Origin: Promethearchaeota archaeon
GTDB lineage: Archaea > Asgardarchaeota > Lokiarchaeia > Sigynarchaeales > SOKP01
DNA length: 7,882 nt
Assembly: GCA_014729315.1 (NCBI GenBank)
Contig: WJKD01000294.1
Span: 1 to 7,882, forward strand
Direction: 5' to 3'
Shown: positions 1-5,710 of the stretch, piece by piece
How the letters are laid out: every line of letters begins with the position of its first letter
Position numbering within the stretch: the first letter of the stretch is position 1
Position numbers and translations under genes: made by a program
The notes under the pieces: generated by a model
Databases searched by the model: none
What the model was told of the DNA's origin: nothing
What the model saw: the letters and a program-made list of their open reading frames with translations, nothing else

Positions 1-2
1 CA

Positions 3-707
3 CTTAACAACATTGGAATGTTACTTCATCCGGCCATTTCTTTATTTAATGCGGGGATGATGGATTGCGGAAAATCTTTTAAATTTTATAATGAAGGTGC
101 TACCTATAAAATTTGTCAAGTTCTAGAAATGATTGAATTGGAAATTAATAAAATTTTTCGGAAATTAGGATTAAAACAGTTAAGATTTCATAAATGGGCT
201 AATAAATCTTATGGCATAGATGCGAGTTCAATCTACGAAGCGATTCAAAAGATTGAGGCATATAAACCTGTAAATGCACCTAACAGGTTAATTACGAGGT
301 ATTTTACTGAAGATGTGCCCACTGGGCTTGTTCCGATTTCATCTTTAGCTAGTTTTCTAAATGTAAAAACCCCGGCGATCGAATCAATTATTTATCTAAC
401 CAGCTTATTATGTGGCACCGAATTTAAAAAAATAGGGAGAACTATCCAAAAGTTAGAATTATCTGATTATTTCATTGATTACTTAGACGACATTGGAATA
501 ATCCAACAAGAAAATAAGGGATACTTTAGTATTGAAAAAATCTTATCAGATCATCATAAATTTAAAGTCTGCACTAATTGCCAACAAATAAATTATTATA
601 AAAATGTTAATTGTTGGGTCTGTCATCTTAGAGATTTTAGAGCTGCAAATGAAAACGACTTAATAAAGCTAAAAAAGAATAAAAAAAAGTCATTAATAAG
701 AGTTTAG
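3..707 (+). CDS. NAD/NADP octopine/nopaline dehydrogenase family protein, C-terminal part, with extra zinc ribbon (5' partial)
   Basis: The reading frame is open to the window edge: codons before the first ATG (position 18) read L-N-N-I-G and belong to the conserved segment, so the start and the NAD-binding Rossmann half lie outside. Counting from that ATG, residues 1-147 match the opine dehydrogenase C-terminal domain: the NxxxxxLHPAxxLxNAG segment with its histidine (residue 4), an N-E-G patch (25-27), and RYFTEDVPTGLVP (94-106). The Arg and Asp of that last motif have the five-residue spacing recalled for substrate-site residues of bacterial opine dehydrogenases (family knowledge, not checked). 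These enzymes reductively condense a 2-oxo acid with an amino acid using NAD(P)H; the substrate here is unknown. After the expected domain end, about 80 extra residues carry CxxC-x10-CxxC (Cys 185, 188, 199, 202), a probable zinc ribbon, then a lysine-rich tail. Family assignment is confident; the zinc-ribbon role is unknown. Confidence 0.82.
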   Translation, partial: LNNIGMLLHPAISLFNAGMMDCGKSFKFYNEGATYKICQVLEMIELEINKIFRKLGLKQLRFHKWANKSYGIDASSIYEAIQKIEAYKPVNAPNRLITRYFTEDVPTGLVPISSLASFLNVKTPAIESIIYLTSLLCGTEFKKIGRTIQKLELSDYFIDYLDDIGIIQQENKGYFSIEKILSDHHKFKVCTNCQQINYYKNVNCWVCHLRDFRAANENDLIKLKKNKKKSLIRV

Positions 708-801
708 AAGGTTTTTGATTTTAGTTCTTCCAGATTCAGTAAAATTAAAAATTTTGTTTGTTAGATTGAAATAATTATTTTTATAATACTAATGTGTTTA
801 A

Positions 802-810
802 TTTTTTTTT
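802..810 (+). terminator. T-tract, probable transcript end of the dehydrogenase gene
   Basis: A run of nine T lies about 95 bases after the stop codon at 705-707. Archaeal RNA polymerase commonly terminates at U-rich tracts without a hairpin. In sequence this AT-rich such tracts also occur by chance, so the call is tentative. Confidence 0.35.
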
Positions 811-917
811 GTTTCATAAAACTGATAATTTCAAATCAGAAACTCAATAGTTCTATATTACTAAAACGAATTTAGTCTAGTTTTTATTATATTAAATTAT
901 AAAAGTCATCTTCTTAA

Positions 918-931
918 TTTAATATATAAAT
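918..931 (+). promoter_or_regulatory. TATA box of the ATP-cone gene
   Basis: The TTTAATATATAAAT element contains the core ATATAAA (924-930), 49 bases before the ATG at 980. With the usual archaeal TATA-to-start distance of about 25 bases, the transcript would carry a leader of roughly 25-30 bases. The 11-mer ATATATAAATC is shared exactly with the element ahead of the gene at 6120. Confidence 0.55.
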
Positions 932-979
932 CGGTATTCTAATTTTAAATCTGAAATAAAATTTCGATGAGATATTAAA

Positions 980-1228
980 ATGGTACAATTAAAAGTGATA
1001 AAAAAGAATGGCAAGAAGGTTAATTATGATCCTAAAAGGATTGTAGAAGCCTGTATCTCTGCTGGAGCTGAAAAAAAAATTGCTAGAGAGGTTGCAGAGA
1101 AAGTAACTAATAAATTTATTAATATTCCAACCGACGAAGTGAGAAGACTTACCATTCAAGAATTAAAAAAGCTTGATTCTGAAGCAGCAGATTCTTGGAT
1201 AAAGTATGATCTTGAACATGCGGATTAA
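980..1228 (+). CDS. Stand-alone ATP-cone domain protein
   Basis: This 82-residue protein is essentially one ATP-cone from end to end. It opens with a basic strand-turn, VIKKNGKKVNYDPKRI (residues 6-21), matching the family's V-x-K-R/K-D/N-G pattern. An alanine-rich helix follows (about 20-44), then IPTDEVRRLTIQEL (49-62) and a last helix ending in a Tyr-containing segment. In NrdR and in class I and III ribonucleotide reductases this domain binds ATP or dATP and acts as a nucleotide sensor. Here there is no zinc ribbon as in NrdR and no catalytic domain, and no reductase gene is visible nearby. The role is therefore open: it could be a regulatory subunit acting on a partner encoded elsewhere. 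The ATG has no clear Shine-Dalgarno sequence; it sits about 50 bases after a good TATA box. Confidence 0.85.
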   Translation: MVQLKVIKKNGKKVNYDPKRIVEACISAGAEKKIAREVAEKVTNKFINIPTDEVRRLTIQELKKLDSEAADSWIKYDLEHAD

Positions 1229-1310
1229 ATCATTTTATTTTAGACTCTAGTTCTTTTTAGAATTATGGAATTCAAGAGTTAGCATGAACCATCTAGATTT
1301 TATTAGATTA

Positions 1311-1320
1311 AGATATAAAA
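1311..1320 (+). promoter_or_regulatory. TATA box of the first triple-BON gene
   Basis: AGATATAAAA holds the ATATAAA core at 1313-1319, 45 bases before the ATG at 1365. That predicts a leader of about 20-25 bases, similar to the ATP-cone gene. No Shine-Dalgarno sequence is visible before the ATG. Confidence 0.5.
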
Positions 1321-1364
1321 ATTATTTTTCTTAAATTAGAAATACTAAAAAAGCTATAACAAAA

Positions 1365-2033
1365 ATGAATATTTTAAAATCTGAAGATAAAGTTAAAGAG
1401 AAGATATTCGAACAACTAGATTGGGATGATAGAGTCGATGCTAACGGAATTGAAGTATCATTTGAAGATGGTTTAGCTAAACTTGGTGGAAGCGTTTCTT
1501 GCTATACTTCTAAATATGTCGCTGAAGAAGATGTATGGGATATTAATGGGGTTAAAGAGGTAAAGAATCAACTTAAAGTTATCTGTCCATTATCTGAGTC
1601 AATTCCAGAAGATCCGGAGATCAAATCAATACTCAATAACTTATTCTACTGGAACGACAGTTTTGACTCGTCAAAAATTAAGATTTCTGTGAAAATTGGT
1701 TTAGTTACTCTTAGAGGAACTGTTGATGCTTTATGGAAGAAGACTTTATCAGAGGAAATGGCCTCGGGAGTTACGGGCGTTATAGAAATTAAAAACTTGT
1801 TAAGAGTAATTCCTTCTGAAAATAAAGATGATAAAATTATATCGAGGGATATTTTAGTAGCAATCGAAAGAAATTATAAAACTAACGCAGATGAGATTGA
1901 TATAAAAGTGGAAAATGGAGAGGTATATCTATCTGGAGCTGTACCCGATAGAGAAGCGTATCTTAAGGTAATTAACATCGTTAGACATACGACCGGAGTA
2001 AAAGATCTTCACGATAGTTTAATAATAGAATAG
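1365..2033 (+). CDS. Triple-BON domain protein (copy A)
   Basis: The 222 residues form three consecutive BON domains, at about 6-72, 84-149 and 158-222. Each has a helix, a V/IDxxxI-x-V strand, the paired glycines of G-x-V/A-x-L-x-G (36/42, 112/118, 185/191), a second helix, and a closing GV-x-x-V/L-x-x-x-L-x-V strand. BON domains are known from OsmY and related proteins, often envelope-associated and proposed to bind phospholipid. This protein has no signal peptide or membrane helix, so it should be cytosolic or only peripherally membrane-bound. A second copy of the same length and architecture lies at 5033-5698 on the other strand, and the two align without large gaps at roughly 40% identity (16 of 38 in the first domain). 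A small membrane protein follows 37 bases downstream. The biochemical function is unknown; the domain assignment is firm. Confidence 0.88.
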   Translation: MNILKSEDKVKEKIFEQLDWDDRVDANGIEVSFEDGLAKLGGSVSCYTSKYVAEEDVWDINGVKEVKNQLKVICPLSESIPEDPEIKSILNNLFYWNDSFDSSKIKISVKIGLVTLRGTVDALWKKTLSEEMASGVTGVIEIKNLLRVIPSENKDDKIISRDILVAIERNYKTNADEIDIKVENGEVYLSGAVPDREAYLKVINIVRHTTGVKDLHDSLIIE

Positions 2034-2038
2034 GAAAA

Positions 2039-2048
2039 ATATAAAAAT
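2039..2048 (+). promoter_or_regulatory. Possible TATA box ahead of the small membrane protein gene
   Basis: ATATAAAAAT begins five bases after the stop codon of the BON gene (ATATAAA at 2039-2045). A start about 25 bases downstream would fall near 2066-2072. That would give an almost leaderless transcript for the ATG at 2071, or a leader of about 55-60 bases for the ATG at 2128. Confidence 0.35.
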
Positions 2049-2070
2049 CATATTATGAGAATTGAAAAGA

Positions 2071-2307
2071 ATGATTTCACAAGTAGAGGGTTACGTCGAT
2101 CCATATAGATTTGTAGGGGGTTTGAATATGACTACTATAATAATAATAATATTAATCATTGCATTATGTCATTTTGTGTTCGCAATAATTACTTATTTTG
2201 ATGCAAGAAAAAGAATTTCTCTTAATACCAGATTTTGGACGATAATAGTGGCTCTAAGTGGATTCATAGGTTTCTTAATATATTTCTATAGAAGAAATAA
2301 ATTATAA
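2071..2307 (+). CDS. Small two-helix membrane protein
   Basis: This 78-residue protein has two hydrophobic helices. The first is isoleucine-rich (about residues 20-43 from this start) and the second is about 55-73. They are separated by a positively charged loop, FDARKRISLNTRFW, and the C-terminus is basic (YRRNKL). The pattern of helix, D-A-x-K-R-x-x-x-N-x-x-x-W, helix, basic tail resembles the small two-TM domains found in PLD-nuclease N-terminal-like proteins; by the positive-inside rule loop and tail would be cytoplasmic. The start is uncertain. ATG 2071 is chosen because the following stretch is richer in G+C than the surrounding noncoding DNA and reads as plausible protein. A TTG at 2062 is in frame. 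ATG 2128 has a G5 run seven bases before it and would give 59 residues. It may be co-transcribed with the BON gene 37 bases upstream. Function unknown. Confidence 0.62.
   Translation: MISQVEGYVDPYRFVGGLNMTTIIIIILIIALCHFVFAIITYFDARKRISLNTRFWTIIVALSGFIGFLIYFYRRNKL
2116..2120 (+). promoter_or_regulatory. G-rich, Shine-Dalgarno-like run before an alternative internal start
   Basis: GGGGG (in TAGGGGG) stands seven bases before the in-frame ATG at 2128. It could support initiation of a 59-residue version beginning directly at the first membrane helix. It may instead be just the Val-Gly-Gly codons of the longer form. Confidence 0.25.
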
Positions 2308-2317
2308 TTTTTTTTTT
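2308..2317 (+). terminator. T10 tract directly after the membrane protein stop codon
   Basis: Ten T follow the TAA stop without a gap. The next gene is convergent, ending 18 bases further on at 2335. This is the clearest U-tract terminator candidate on the plus strand. Confidence 0.55.
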
Positions 2318-2334
2318 ATCATAAATATAAAAAG

Positions 2335-3003
2335 TTAAACACATGTTTCACTACTTATTGATTCAAAATCTTCTTTCTTGTAAGTAACCGTATCATATTC
2401 TTCAAATCCAATTGATTTGATATAATTATAAGCAACATCGTTTTTTTTATAAACTTCACACCTCAATTCATCAATGTCCTTTTGATTTAAAATTTTCCAC
2501 GCTTCCATAGCTAAAACCTTCCCAATTCCTTTTCTTTGTTGTCTCGGAATAACCCCAATTCCCGCGATTACACCATATTCTTTGTTCTCTCCTTCAAAAT
2601 CCAGAATAATAAAACCTACATCTTTTCCGTATAATTTTGCAATTAAGATAATGATATCAGGGTCTTTATATAACTTTTTCAGCGAATCAAATTCCATTGG
2701 ATTAAAGGGTGTATTTGAGGTCATCCACGCCCTATTATAAATGTCTAATAAACTTCTTAAATCTTTTTCTTGGGCTTCTCTCACTTCAGTCGTTAAAATA
2801 TGCGGATCGATCTGATCTTTTATTCGTGTCTTAAGTTCCGGAGTAATTTTATTAATAGGTAATTTCATTTTCTTATATGTAAGACCATCTTTTTTGGACT
2901 TGTCTTTTTGCTCTCGAGAAGAAGAAGTTTTACTTTCTTCTTTTAAATTTAGAAAGAAGCTCCTGATTCTCGTTTTTTTTAATTTTTCTCCATTATCTGT
3001 CAT
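2335..3003 (-). CDS. GNAT family N-acetyltransferase
   Basis: In this 222-residue protein about residues 72-213 form a GNAT fold. Motif A is at 149-168, with the acetyl-CoA pyrophosphate loop Q156-R-K-G159-I-G161, preceded by a V-I-A-G-I-G-V-I-P strand. Motif B-like features follow: N188, A191, Y192 and the closing I-x-S-I-G-F (195-200). Family members transfer an acetyl group from acetyl-CoA to an amine, which may be a protein N-terminus, lysine or small molecule; the substrate cannot be read here. The first 65 or so residues are not part of the fold: they are lysine/serine-rich and probably disordered, a possible targeting or interaction tail. The gene begins 9 bases after the stop of the zinc-ribbon gene on the same strand, so the two are very likely one transcript. 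There is no Shine-Dalgarno sequence before its ATG, which suggests translation coupled to the upstream gene. Met46 is a possible shorter start. Confidence 0.85.
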   Translation of the reverse strand: MTDNGEKLKKTRIRSFFLNLKEESKTSSSREQKDKSKKDGLTYKKMKLPINKITPELKTRIKDQIDPHILTTEVREAQEKDLRSLLDIYNRAWMTSNTPFNPMEFDSLKKLYKDPDIIILIAKLYGKDVGFIILDFEGENKEYGVIAGIGVIPRQQRKGIGKVLAMEAWKILNQKDIDELRCEVYKKNDVAYNYIKSIGFEEYDTVTYKKEDFESISSETCV

Positions 3004-3012
3004 AGTATTTGA

Positions 3013-3186
3013 TCAAAATGTTCTTTTTTTGAATTCATTTGGTTTATTGGGTCTAAATTGAGACGGGGATAATTCTTGTCCACACATAGGACATTTCTTG
3101 ACTTTTTTCTCTGATTTTAAATCTATGGGTCTAAATGTGTATCCGCAAGCAGGACAAGTTATTATTAATCCTTTTTTTTCATCCAT
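3013..3186 (-). CDS. Small zinc-ribbon protein
   Basis: This 57-residue reading frame is well supported despite its size. It encodes two CPxCG knuckles (Cys 11/14 and 32/35) separated by 17 residues, a classic zinc ribbon, with a basic C-terminal tail ending KKRTF. The ATG is preceded at an 8-base spacing by AAGGTG (3195-3200 read on the minus strand), a good match to the archaeal Shine-Dalgarno sequence. It stops 9 bases before the GNAT gene, forming the tightest gene pair in the window. Such minimal zinc ribbons in archaea can bind nucleic acid or act as small adaptor subunits. Its arrangement suggests it works with, or is regulated together with, the acetyltransferase; that link is an inference from position only. 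Confidence 0.8.
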   Translation of the reverse strand: MDEKKGLIITCPACGYTFRPIDLKSEKKVKKCPMCGQELSPSQFRPNKPNEFKKRTF

Positions 3187-3194
3187 CTAATTTA

Positions 3195-3200
3195 CACCTT
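3195..3200 (-). promoter_or_regulatory. Shine-Dalgarno of the zinc-ribbon gene
   Basis: AAGGTG on the minus strand, eight bases before the ATG at 3186, complements the conserved 3' end of archaeal 16S rRNA. It confirms that this short frame is translated from that ATG. Confidence 0.6.
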
Positions 3201-3233
3201 AATATCACTAACGAATTAGATTCTCGCCTAATG

Positions 3234-3243
3234 ATTATAATTT
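3234..3243 (-). promoter_or_regulatory. Possible TATA box of the zinc-ribbon/GNAT pair
   Basis: AAATTATAAT on the minus strand would place the transcript start near 3213, giving a leader of about 26 bases that includes the Shine-Dalgarno. It departs from the ATATAAA core seen at other genes, so confidence is low. Confidence 0.28.
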
Positions 3244-3445
3244 GATCTATAATAATTTTTCATTGACTTTTCCTATACATTGGTTGCCTTTTCTTTGGGT
3301 TTTTAGGGAAAATAATGGGGATTAAACTCACACTCTATGAATATTAATAATTATTTTAAAAAGATAGGTTTTTAGTTAATTAATATTCAACGACATTTTT
3401 CCTATTTTAAAAATTATCTCAAACAGAATAACCTAAATCGTGTAA

Positions 3446-3458
3446 TATTTATATTATG
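3446..3458 (-). promoter_or_regulatory. TATA-like element with no gene immediately downstream
   Basis: On the minus strand this reads as an ATATAAA-containing element (core 3448-3454) just beyond the rtcB stop codon. It would start a transcript near 3425 that crosses the noncoding region toward the zinc-ribbon gene: either a long leader or a separate small RNA. It could be chance in AT-rich sequence. Confidence 0.22.
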
Positions 3459-3490
3459 AAAAATTTGAAGAAAGACCACTAAAATGAAAA

Positions 3491-4939
3491 CTATCCTTTA
3501 ACTACTCCTAAAGGAACTAATTTTGCTATTTTTTCAACGATTCCCAAATCATGACTAACTTGAACGACTTGATTCACATCTTTATAAGCACCTGGGGATT
3601 CTTCAGCGATAGTTTTCATAGAAGCACCTTCAATAATAATCCCTCTATCAGAGAGATTTTTAATTACAACTTTTGCGGGGAACTTTCTATCTGCTTTATG
3701 GCGAGACATGACTCTTCCAGCACCATGCGCGGTCGATCCAAAACTTAAATCCATGCTTGCTTTTTTCCCTATGCATAAATATGATGAAGTGCCCATTGTA
3801 CCCGGTATTAAAACTGGTTGGCCTATAGATCTATAATCTTGTGGGATTTCTGGATGTCCTGCTGGAAAGGCACGAGTCGCTCCTTTTCGATGAACATTTA
3901 CTTTCTCTTTTTTTCCGTTAATTTCGTGCTCTTCAATTTTTAAAATGTTATGACATACACCATAAATTAAATTCATATCTATATCTTCAAAATTTTGGTT
4001 AAATTGTTGTTCAAAGGATTCTCTTAACCAGTGAGTTATTAATTGACGATTACAGAATCCAAAATTTGCAGCACAAGCCATTTGACTAAGATAATTCTCA
4101 GCTTCTTCAGTATTAGCTGGCACACAAGCTAATTCCCTATCTGGTATCTCAATATTATATTTCTTCATAGCTCTTTCGATGTTTCTCAGAGAATCAGTAC
4201 AAACTTGATGACCGAAAGCGCGACTACCCGTATGAACCATTAATGTGATTTGATTTTTATCAAAAATTCCTAAATCTTTTGCGATCTTAGGATTGTAAAT
4301 TTCTTCTACTTTTTGAATTTCTAAAAAGTGATTTCCACTTCCCAGTGAACCTACCTGGTCTATGCCCCGATCTTTAGCTTTCCTAGAAATAAGCGACGAA
4401 TCTGCCTTTTTTAAAAAGCCATTTTCTTCACAATGTATTAAGTCGTTCTCTACTGCGTATCCATTATCTAAAGCCCAGTTCAGTCCGTTATCCAAAAGAT
4501 TATCTAAATCTCTCGAAGATAAATTTATCTTTCCCTCAGAACCTAATCCACTAGGAATATTTCTTGACATCGCAGTTATTAGGCTTTTAAGATCGCCTTC
4601 GATGTCTTTCTTCATTAAATTTGTCCTAATTAACCTTACACCGCAATTAATATCGTATCCGACTCCTCCTGGCGAAATCATTCCTTCGTTTACATCTGTG
4701 GCAGCGACACCCCCGATACAGAAACCATATCCTTGATGGGCATCAGAAAGGGCAATAGCATGTTTTTTAATCCCCTGTAGGCATGCTACATTGCTAATTT
4801 GATCAAGAGTTTTATCTTGTTTAATCATTTCTAGTAGATTTTCATTAGCGTAGATGTGAACAGGCACTCTCATCTGAAACTTTCCTAATGATTTTGGTGT
4901 TATTTCAAATATGTTATCTTTAATTTTTTTGATTTCCAT
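3491..4939 (-). CDS. rtcB: tRNA-splicing/RNA-repair ligase RtcB
   Basis: At 482 residues this has the normal length for an intein-free archaeal RtcB. The enzyme joins RNA with a 2',3'-cyclic phosphate or 3'-phosphate end to RNA with a 5'-OH, using GTP and Mn2+. In archaea it seals tRNA exons after intron removal. All catalytic positions are visible: D96 and C99 in GGVGYDINCGVR, N203 and H204 in GSGNHFLE, H236 in VHTGSR, H330 in GVCHN, and H405 in STAHGAGRVMSR, the histidine that is guanylylated (H404 in the Pyrococcus enzyme). The C-terminus is complete (LVPLGVVKG). No Archease gene is in the window. The triple-BON gene lies 92 bases upstream on the same strand, with an A/T-rich tract between them, so co-transcription is possible but not obvious. 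The start lacks a Shine-Dalgarno and is the last of four ATG triplets spaced five bases apart. Confidence 0.97.
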   Translation of the reverse strand: MEIKKIKDNIFEITPKSLGKFQMRVPVHIYANENLLEMIKQDKTLDQISNVACLQGIKKHAIALSDAHQGYGFCIGGVAATDVNEGMISPGGVGYDINCGVRLIRTNLMKKDIEGDLKSLITAMSRNIPSGLGSEGKINLSSRDLDNLLDNGLNWALDNGYAVENDLIHCEENGFLKKADSSLISRKAKDRGIDQVGSLGSGNHFLEIQKVEEIYNPKIAKDLGIFDKNQITLMVHTGSRAFGHQVCTDSLRNIERAMKKYNIEIPDRELACVPANTEEAENYLSQMACAANFGFCNRQLITHWLRESFEQQFNQNFEDIDMNLIYGVCHNILKIEEHEINGKKEKVNVHRKGATRAFPAGHPEIPQDYRSIGQPVLIPGTMGTSSYLCIGKKASMDLSFGSTAHGAGRVMSRHKADRKFPAKVVIKNLSDRGIIIEGASMKTIAEESPGAYKDVNQVVQVSHDLGIVEKIAKLVPLGVVKG

Positions 4940-4954
4940 TGCATTTCATTACAT
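4937..4954 (-). other. Four ATG triplets at five-base spacing across the rtcB start
   Basis: Read on the minus strand, ATGTA-ATGAA-ATGCA-ATGGA runs into rtcB, and only the last ATG (4937-4939) opens the gene. The first (4952-4954) is in the rtcB frame but is followed at once by TAA. The second (4947-4949) opens a 9-codon frame. The third (4942-4944) opens a different frame. Confidence 0.6.
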
Positions 4955-5011
4955 TTTCTTTAATTTTTAAAATTTAGTATTCAGAAAATTAATCTTAATA
5001 CAGTAAACACG

Positions 5012-5032
5012 ATAAAAAAATAAAATAAAAAA
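5012..5032 (-). terminator. T-rich tract after the second triple-BON gene
   Basis: On the minus strand, immediately after the BON stop codon, T runs of 5, 4 and 7 broken by single A residues precede ATCG. It is a plausible U-tract termination site between the BON gene and rtcB, which would make rtcB partly independent. Confidence 0.4.
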
Positions 5033-5698
5033 TTACATACTTTCAATTACAAGATTATCATCGATATCTATAACTCCAGCAGTGTATCGTGCAGCGTCCA
5101 TAGCTGCGTTATAGGCATTCCAGTCTTTTACGGATCCTTTAAAAATTACTTTTCCGTTTTCAACCGCTACATCAACATTACTAACATTAACAGAGAGATT
5201 TCTTGTAATCGCATCTATAATATCTTCTGCAATATCTTTGTCTAGAAAATTTTTTGTAGGTACAATTGTAATCTTATTAATGACATCTATTACTCCGTTA
5301 GCGTCAGAGGCAATTTCCTCTGCTCTCTTTCTCTTCCAAAATGCATCCACCGAACCCTCTAATGTTGCTACACCAGCGGTAACTGATATATTTAAGTCTT
5401 TAGCATCGAGAGTATAATTCAATCTAAACAATGATTCTATATTAGATTTGATCTCACTATCTGAAGGAACAAATGTGGATGGTGCAAATTCAACCTTGAT
5501 ATCATTTTCAACAGCAGTCACACCTTTTATGGTCCGAGCATCGGCAGAAGCAGCGCCTTTTGCGTTATAATTTGGAACTTTTCCATGAAGTTTTACTATC
5601 CCATTGTGTACCTCAACAGAGATATCGGTAGAATCTACTCGATTATCCCAATAGAGCTGATCAACCACTTTTTTCTTGATCTCTTCTGATTCGCTCAT
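5033..5698 (-). CDS. Triple-BON domain protein (copy B)
   Basis: Three BON domains fill this 221-residue protein (about 4-70, 81-147 and 154-219), each with the paired-glycine strand G-x-V-x-L/F-x-G (33/39, 109/115, 182/188). It has no signal peptide or membrane segment. It aligns along its whole length with the protein at 1365-2033, sharing for example an LxWDxRVD segment in domain 1 and a VDAxWK segment in domain 2, at roughly 40% identity. They are therefore old paralogues rather than a recent duplication. BON domains are associated with phospholipid or envelope binding and stress in bacteria; the role of a soluble three-domain form is unknown. The start is set at ATG 5698 because AGGAGGTG lies 12 bases upstream. 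A GTG at 5713 that would add five residues is part of that ribosome-binding site, so it is an unlikely start. Confidence 0.88.
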   Translation of the reverse strand: MSESEEIKKKVVDQLYWDNRVDSTDISVEVHNGIVKLHGKVPNYNAKGAASADARTIKGVTAVENDIKVEFAPSTFVPSDSEIKSNIESLFRLNYTLDAKDLNISVTAGVATLEGSVDAFWKRKRAEEIASDANGVIDVINKITIVPTKNFLDKDIAEDIIDAITRNLSVNVSNVDVAVENGKVIFKGSVKDWNAYNAAMDAARYTAGVIDIDDNLVIESM

Positions 5699-5710
5699 AT
5701 TATTATATAA

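Larger units (their letters stand above)
708..979. other. AT-rich intergenic region between dehydrogenase and ATP-cone gene
   Basis: This 272-base stretch has no credible reading frame. It holds a T9 tract (802-810) that could end the upstream transcript, a 6-bp inverted repeat ACTAAA-acgaa-TTTAGT (860-876) followed four bases later by T5, and the TATA box of the next gene (918-931). The inverted repeat is AT-rich, so it would be only weakly stable. Confidence 0.5.
3187..3490. other. 304-base intergenic region between rtcB and the zinc-ribbon gene
   Basis: There is no credible protein-coding frame. Reading toward the zinc-ribbon gene (minus strand) it contains: T-rich sequence just after the rtcB stop (about 3461-3480), a second ATATAAA element (3448-3454), a patch at about 3285-3340 clearly richer in G+C than its surroundings with G and C runs, a TATA-like AAATTATAAT (3234-3243), and the Shine-Dalgarno of the zinc-ribbon gene. 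The GC-richer patch is unexplained and could be part of a small RNA or long leader. Confidence 0.5.

Noticed and set aside
860..885. Hairpin ACTAAA-acgaa-TTTAGT followed by CTAG and T5, resembling a bacterial intrinsic terminator
   Set aside because: The stem is only six mostly A-T pairs and lies just before the next promoter. Such inverted repeats are expected by chance in DNA this AT-rich.
980..1228. Reading the ATP-cone protein as NrdR
   Set aside because: NrdR needs an N-terminal zinc ribbon. This protein starts directly with the ATP-cone and has a single cysteine.
1244..1279. Nested inverted repeats after the ATP-cone gene (ACTCT...AGAGT, GAATT-atgg-AATTC, AGTTCT-tttt-AGAATT)
   Set aside because: The arms are short, compete with one another and need a large asymmetric bulge; I cannot support a defined RNA structure.
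3456..3482. Eight-codon frame starting ATGAAAAATTTG near the 3' end of rtcB
   Set aside because: It is too short to judge, has no ribosome-binding site, and nothing indicates translation.
3551..3748. 65-residue frame on the plus strand opposite the 3' part of rtcB
   Set aside because: It lies fully antisense to an unmistakable RtcB sequence, has no domain-like pattern, and is explained by the codon structure of the real gene.
4362..4736. 124-residue frame on the plus strand opposite the 5' part of rtcB
   Set aside because: It is antisense to conserved RtcB motifs, including the metal-binding Asp/Cys region, with serine/proline-rich composition typical of a reverse-frame artefact.
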